From contig JAEYXS010000123.1 in assembly GCA_023431185.1 (NCBI GenBank), forward strand, positions 1 through 17,249: DNA of 17,249 nt, written 5' to 3'. Origin of the DNA: Verrucomicrobiota bacterium. GTDB taxonomy: Bacteria; Verrucomicrobiota; Verrucomicrobiia; Limisphaerales; JAEYXS01. Each line of letters opens with the position of its first letter. The first letter of the stretch is position 1. Below, piece after piece: positions 13,844-17,249 of this stretch. The notes below the pieces were generated by a model that was given only the letters and a program-made list of their open reading frames with translations, was not told where the DNA came from and searched no databases. The position numbers and the translations under genes were made by a program.

Positions 13844-14995
13844 ATGAGTTTCCCAGCACCCAGCGATCGGCAGGCGAAGGTCCTCTGGTTTTCCCTGACC
13901 ACCCTCGCCATCGGCGTCACTCTCGCCGTGTTCGGCCTCGTCATCTGGGGCCTCGGCTGGCTCGTCAACGCCCTTTCCTCCGTCCTGCTGCCCCTGGCGG
14001 TCGCCGCGATCATCGCTTACCTGCTGGACCCCGTGGTCGATTGGCTGGAGCACAAAAAGGTTCCTCGCACCCGCGCCATCATCCTCGTCTTCTTCGTCGC
14101 GGTCATGCTCTTCCTCATCATGCTGGCCACCGTCATCCCGCAACTCCTCGTGGAGACCAGCCAGCTCATCGACTTGATCCCGGACTACGCGGCGAACCTG
14201 AAAGAACGCCTCGGCAACTGGCTGGCCTCCTCCCGGCTCGGCCAGCAGGCCAAACAGGCGTGGGATGAAGGCATCGGTGCCGATGCCCAGAACTGGGCCA
14301 CCACCGCCCTGCCCGTCGTCTCTGCCTGGGTGGTGGAAAAGCTCAGCAAAGTCGCCTCCTGGGGCGGGCTGCTGGCGGGCTTCGCCCTCGTGCCCGTCTA
14401 TGTGTTCTATTTCCTCGCGGAGAAACAGGGTATCGTGGGCAAGTGGACGGATTACCTGCCCTTGCAGGAATCCAAGCTGAAGGACGAGGTCGTCTTCGTC
14501 CTGAACGAGATCAACAACTGCCTCATCGTTTTCTTCCGCGGCCAAGTCCTCGTGGCCATGTGCGTGGGCACGTTGCTCACCATCGGCTTCATGGGGGTAG
14601 GCCTGAACTACGCCATCCTGCTCGGTGTGGTGGCGGGCATCCTGAGCATCGTGCCTTATCTCGGCGTCATGCTTAGCATCATCCCGGCGCTCGCGCTGGC
14701 GGCTATCCAGTTCGGAGATATCTGGCATCCGCTGGCCATCGTCGGCGTCTTCTGCCTCGTGCAGATGGCGGAGGGCCTGTTCATCTCGCCCAAGATCATC
14801 GGCGACCGCGTGGGGCTGCATCCCCTCACCATCATCATCTCCGTCATGGCCGGCACCACGCTCATCGGCGGCATCCTTGGCGGTGTCTTGGCGATTCCCC
14901 TCACCGCCGCCCTCCGCACCCTCATGTTCCGCTACGTGTGGAAAAAGCCGGTGAAAGAGAGTGCTCAGGCGAAAGCTGATAAGAAGGGGAAGTAG
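13844..14995 (+). CDS. AI-2E family transporter (UPF0118/PerM-like membrane protein)
   Basis: The 383-residue membrane protein has the layout of the AI-2E transporter family: two N-terminal membrane helices around 20-62 ending in AYLLDPVVDWLE (58-69), a third at about 78-98, a soluble stretch (about 100-160), and a C-terminal set of helices. The family signature is GILSIVPYLGVMLSIIPALALA (265-286), then AEGLFISPKIIGDRVGLHPLTIIIS (309-333) and GGILGGVLAIPLTAAL (342-357). Members have been linked to autoinducer-2 export, Na+/H+ antiport and other traffic, so the substrate cannot be assigned. The C-terminus is basic. A small membrane protein gene follows after 3 nt, suggesting cotranscription. 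Confidence 0.93.
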   Translation: MSFPAPSDRQAKVLWFSLTTLAIGVTLAVFGLVIWGLGWLVNALSSVLLPLAVAAIIAYLLDPVVDWLEHKKVPRTRAIILVFFVAVMLFLIMLATVIPQLLVETSQLIDLIPDYAANLKERLGNWLASSRLGQQAKQAWDEGIGADAQNWATTALPVVSAWVVEKLSKVASWGGLLAGFALVPVYVFYFLAEKQGIVGKWTDYLPLQESKLKDEVVFVLNEINNCLIVFFRGQVLVAMCVGTLLTIGFMGVGLNYAILLGVVAGILSIVPYLGVMLSIIPALALAAIQFGDIWHPLAIVGVFCLVQMAEGLFISPKIIGDRVGLHPLTIIISVMAGTTLIGGILGGVLAIPLTAALRTLMFRYVWKKPVKESAQAKADKKGK

Positions 14996-14998
14996 GCT

Positions 14999-15391
14999 AT
15001 GCCCCTTAGATACAGCAAAATCAAACTCGGACTATTCTCCGTTCTGTTTGCCAGCTTGGCAATGGCGGCAGATTTTTGGATAAGTGGTGGTTTCTCGAAT
15101 CAGGAAGAAATCATTTCAACAGGAATAATAGGACTGGCCTGCCTTATCGTCTCGATGATCATCTGGCTGGTGGGCGTCAAAACCAGCTTTGAAGAAGACG
15201 GTGTGAGACAGTGGATCTTCCTCTCTGAACGGTTCATCGCTTGGGATGAAATCTTCGTTGAGGAGTTCACATGGTTTCGCACTGTTTTGAAATCCACCAA
15301 ATCGGAAAGGTTTGTCTTTTTTCTCGGGACATACTTTTGGTCAGAAAAAGCCGTCGTGCTGGAATTATTGAAACAGAAACGGCTGATTTAA
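14999..15391 (+). CDS. Small membrane protein with possible PH-like domain
   Basis: I do not recognise a named family. The 130 residues have two hydrophobic segments (about 8-25 and 40-60) followed by a cytoplasmic-looking segment, VKTSFEEDGVRQWIFLSERFIAWDEI (60-85), then FTWFRTV and ERFVFFLGTYFW. That pattern of an acidic-Gly turn and a W-D/E-E-I strand resembles bacterial PH domains following two membrane helices, but this is inference. Base composition is more AT-rich than its neighbours, which may reflect looser constraint or recent acquisition. It begins 3 nt after the AI-2E transporter stop, with GGGGAAGTAGG before the ATG as a possible SD, and ends 14 nt from the converging HAD gene. 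Confidence 0.75.
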   Translation: MPLRYSKIKLGLFSVLFASLAMAADFWISGGFSNQEEIISTGIIGLACLIVSMIIWLVGVKTSFEEDGVRQWIFLSERFIAWDEIFVEEFTWFRTVLKSTKSERFVFFLGTYFWSEKAVVLELLKQKRLI

Positions 15392-15405
15392 GCACTCTCT
15401 TTAGG

Positions 15406-15975
15406 CTACCGCTTATACATCGGTCGCACATCCACCACGTGCATCCCTGCCGCGCGGATCGCCTGCAAGCCCAGTTCAGCATCTTCATACGCCCGGCAAT
15501 ACTTCGGCTCCACGCCCAATTGCCGCGCGGCTTCTAAGAAAATGTCCGGTGCAGGCTTCTGGTTCTTCACATCCTCGCTCGTCACCACGGCATCGAACAT
15601 GTGGGCGATGCGCAGGTGTTCCAGCACTTGAGTGATGATCTGTTTGGTGCCACCGGAAGCGACTGCCATCGGCAACTTGCCGTGATGCTGCTGCGCGATG
15701 GCCAGCACTGCGGGGATCGCGGTCACCTGCGGCAACAGCGGCAGATAGGCGTTCTCCTTGTCATGTGAAGCCTTAATCGGGTCCAGCTCGATTCCCTGCT
15801 CCTCGCCCAGCATCTTGAAGATATCGCGCGAAGGCACGCCGCCCAAGGCGTAGAAACGTTCCTCCGTGAAGTGCAGACCGTATTGCCGCGCCACTGTATC
15901 CCAGGCGACCCAATGCAAAGGCATCGTGTCCGCCAAGGTCCCGTCACAATCGAAGATCAAACCACGAATTTCCAT
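15406..15975 (-). CDS. HAD-superfamily phosphatase, YqaB/beta-phosphoglucomutase-like
   Basis: The 189 residues contain all four HAD motifs: DCDGTLADT (9-17) with nucleophile D9 and D11, the motif II serine in AVASGGT (S107), the motif III lysine in KPAPDIF (K140), and the motif IV acids E164/D165 in YEDAELGLQAIRAAGM. Overall it resembles E. coli YqaB (fructose-1-phosphate/6-phosphogluconate phosphatase), including the ending GLQAIRAAGMHVVDVRPM against GIQAARAAGMDAVDVRLL. A small helical cap lies between motifs I and II. A sugar-phosphate phosphatase is therefore likely; the substrate is not certain. It lies 147 nt downstream of prfA on the same strand, with a REP-like element between them, and converges on the small membrane protein gene. 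Confidence 0.92.
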   Translation of the reverse strand: MEIRGLIFDCDGTLADTMPLHWVAWDTVARQYGLHFTEERFYALGGVPSRDIFKMLGEEQGIELDPIKASHDKENAYLPLLPQVTAIPAVLAIAQQHHGKLPMAVASGGTKQIITQVLEHLRIAHMFDAVVTSEDVKNQKPAPDIFLEAARQLGVEPKYCRAYEDAELGLQAIRAAGMHVVDVRPMYKR

Positions 15976-16008
15976 GAGACAAAAAGTTCAGCCGCATCCA
16001 GCTACTCA

Positions 16009-16115
16009 AGACCGCGGGTCTGTGACCCGCAGGACCATCTGCTTTCCCACAAGTCCTAAAATGAAACAAACCCCTAAACTTTATCACCTTCCTGCGGGAC
16101 GCAGTCCCGCGCTCC
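16009..16115. repeat. Second REP-like element: two facing GC-rich hairpins
   Basis: The left arm has the hairpin GCGGGTC-TGT-GACCCGC (16014-16030) followed by AGGA. The right arm, read on the minus strand, is GGAGC then GCGGGAC-TGC-GTCCCGC and AGGA (16115 back to about 16090). The two stems differ at the inner base pair in a compensating way (TC/GA against AC/GT), so pairing is kept. The right arm has the same GGAGC-GCGG start as the element at 6141-6306; the left arm's head has decayed. It sits between the prfA stop and the HAD gene start. Confidence 0.75.
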
Positions 16116-16122
16116 AACAAAA

Positions 16123-17202
16123 TCACAGCTTCAACTGCGCCAGCTTCTCGTTCAGCTCATTTGCCAGCAGCGGCTGCACCAGCCCGTCGATATCCCCGTC
16201 CAAGAATTGCGTCAGATTGTAGAGCGTCACCTCGATACGATGATCCGTCACGCGGTTCTGGGGAAAGTTATACGTGCGGATGCGCTCATTGCGCTCGCCC
16301 GTACCCACTTGATCCTTGCGGAACGCCGCGTACTTGGCCGCTTCCTCCGCCACCTTGATCTCCAGCAGGCGCGAACGCAGCACCGTCATCGCCTTCAGCT
16401 TGTTCTTCTGCTGTGAGCGTTCATCCGCGCAACGCACGATCATGCCCGTGGGCTTGTAGATGATCTGCACTGCCGAATCCGTGGTATTCACGCCCTGACC
16501 ACCCTTGCCGGAAGCGCGGCACACATTGATCTCGATATCCTCGGGCTTAATCTCCACGTCCACTTCTTCCGCCTCCGGCATCACCGCCACCGTGCATGTG
16601 CTCGTATGGATGCGGCCTTGCGCTTCCGTCGCTGGCACACGCTGCACGCGATGCACACCGGACTCATGCTTCAAGCGCTTGTAAACATCATTCCCCGTGA
16701 TACTGAAGATGACTTCCTTCAAACCGCCCAAGTCGGAAACGCTGGAATCCAAAGGCTCCATCTTCCAACCCTGATCCTCCGCATAACGCGTGTACATGCG
16801 GTAAAGGTCCGCGGCGAACAGGGCTGATTCCGCGCCACCGGCACCGGCACGGATCTCGAAAATCGTATTGCGCGAATCCACCGGGCTCGGCGGAATGATG
16901 CCATACTGCACCGTGAGCGTGAGCTTCTTCACCTCTTCTTCCAGACGCGCGATCTCTTCCTTCGCCATCTGCGCCATCTCGGAATCCGGCAATTCGTTGG
17001 CGTAGATCTCCTTGTTGTCCGCCAGATCGGCTTCCGCTTTGAGCAACGCCTTGCCCGCCGCCACCAAGTCCTTCAGGCGCGCATATTCCTTCGTCAGCTC
17101 CTGCGCCTTCTGCGGGTTGTTGAAGGCGTCGGGGCTGCTCAGCAAGGATTCCACCTCGGCGAAACGCCGGGTGAACTTCTCGATATGTGGACGCAGATCC
17201 AT
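16123..17202 (-). CDS. prfA: Peptide chain release factor 1
   Basis: RF1 reads UAA and UAG stop codons and triggers release of the finished peptide from the ribosome. The 359 residues are of normal length. The anticodon-like tripeptide PAT is at 190-192 in RVPATEAQGRIHTS, which marks RF1 rather than RF2 (SPF). The catalytic GGQ is at 234-236 in ASGKGGQGVNTTDSAVQ, and the N-terminal helical domain and GAGGAESALFA (120-130) are intact. The usual partner prmC, which methylates the GGQ glutamine, is not the next gene downstream; a HAD phosphatase is. The ATG at 17202 fixes an RF1-like MDLRPHIEKF start; there is no SD. The region upstream continues beyond the window. Confidence 0.97.
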   Translation of the reverse strand: MDLRPHIEKFTRRFAEVESLLSSPDAFNNPQKAQELTKEYARLKDLVAAGKALLKAEADLADNKEIYANELPDSEMAQMAKEEIARLEEEVKKLTLTVQYGIIPPSPVDSRNTIFEIRAGAGGAESALFAADLYRMYTRYAEDQGWKMEPLDSSVSDLGGLKEVIFSITGNDVYKRLKHESGVHRVQRVPATEAQGRIHTSTCTVAVMPEAEEVDVEIKPEDIEINVCRASGKGGQGVNTTDSAVQIIYKPTGMIVRCADERSQQKNKLKAMTVLRSRLLEIKVAEEAAKYAAFRKDQVGTGERNERIRTYNFPQNRVTDHRIEVTLYNLTQFLDGDIDGLVQPLLANELNEKLAQLKL

Positions 17203-17249
17203 GGTCGTAGCTCAGTCGGTAAAAAATAAATGGGAGCGGGCCGTTCGCA

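Noticed and set aside
13784..14821. 345-residue open frame on the minus strand opposite the AI-2E transporter
   Set aside because: The translation is Asp/Glu/Gly/His-rich with no fold, and the plus strand encodes a well-matched membrane protein.
17204..17219. tRNA-like string GTCGTAGCTCAGTCGG at the right edge
   Set aside because: It matches the D-arm start of tRNAs, but an AT run follows and no acceptor, anticodon or T arm can be folded before the window ends. Chance or a remnant.
1..17249. CRISPR arrays, insertion sequences, prophage or defence genes
   Set aside because: There are no regularly spaced repeats with unique spacers, no transposase or integrase frames, and no recognised defence domains.

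Overview
The window looks like a chromosomal piece of a GC-rich Gram-negative bacterium of the Verrucomicrobia, probably the Pedosphaera/Limisphaerales side. This is inferred from gene content: a PQQ-type beta-propeller protein with a WSDFRGP...DG motif, a DUF5069 protein, a sugar isomerase paired with a Gfo/Idh/MocA dehydrogenase, a secreted protein ending in an LESSADLVTW...FFRVR module, and several short dispersed repeats in the intergenic DNA. No 16S or marker tree is available here, so the assignment is tentative. Almost no gene has a recognisable Shine-Dalgarno sequence.

Layout. 1-650 is non-coding and holds short tandem repeats. 651-2156 (-) is a membrane-anchored beta-propeller protein with a clear terminator. 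Divergent from it are a small unknown gene (2233-2490) and a nicotinamidase-like gene, pncA (2606-3229), whose catalytic cysteine position is threonine. 3422-6136 (+) holds an RGG-rich protein of unknown function, a DUF5069 protein and a UPF0114/YqhA membrane protein. A 25-bp inverted-repeat (REP-like) element separates these from the next block.

6312-10115 (-) is read in the order cbiX-like chelatase, tyrA (prephenate dehydrogenase), a Suppressor-of-fused (SUFU) domain gene, aroA (EPSP synthase). The last three are tightly spaced and look like an aromatic amino acid operon with an unexpected SUFU member. 10215-12450 (-) is a two-gene unit, sugar phosphate isomerase/epimerase then Gfo/Idh/MocA oxidoreductase, closed by a strong intrinsic terminator. 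12451-12900 has no convincing gene. 12901-13473 (-) is a small secreted protein, followed by another repeat-bearing gap.

13844-15391 (+) is an AI-2E-family transporter directly followed by a small membrane protein with a possible PH-like domain. 15406-17202 (-) carries prfA (release factor 1) and, downstream, a HAD phosphatase resembling YqaB, separated by a second REP-like element.

Most of the window is ordinary metabolism and translation. The points most worth a second look are the Cys-to-Thr change in PncA, the REP-like hairpin family with compensating stem changes, the SUFU gene inside the aromatic operon, the RGG protein with its two co-directional partners, and the stem-loop just before the UPF0114 start.
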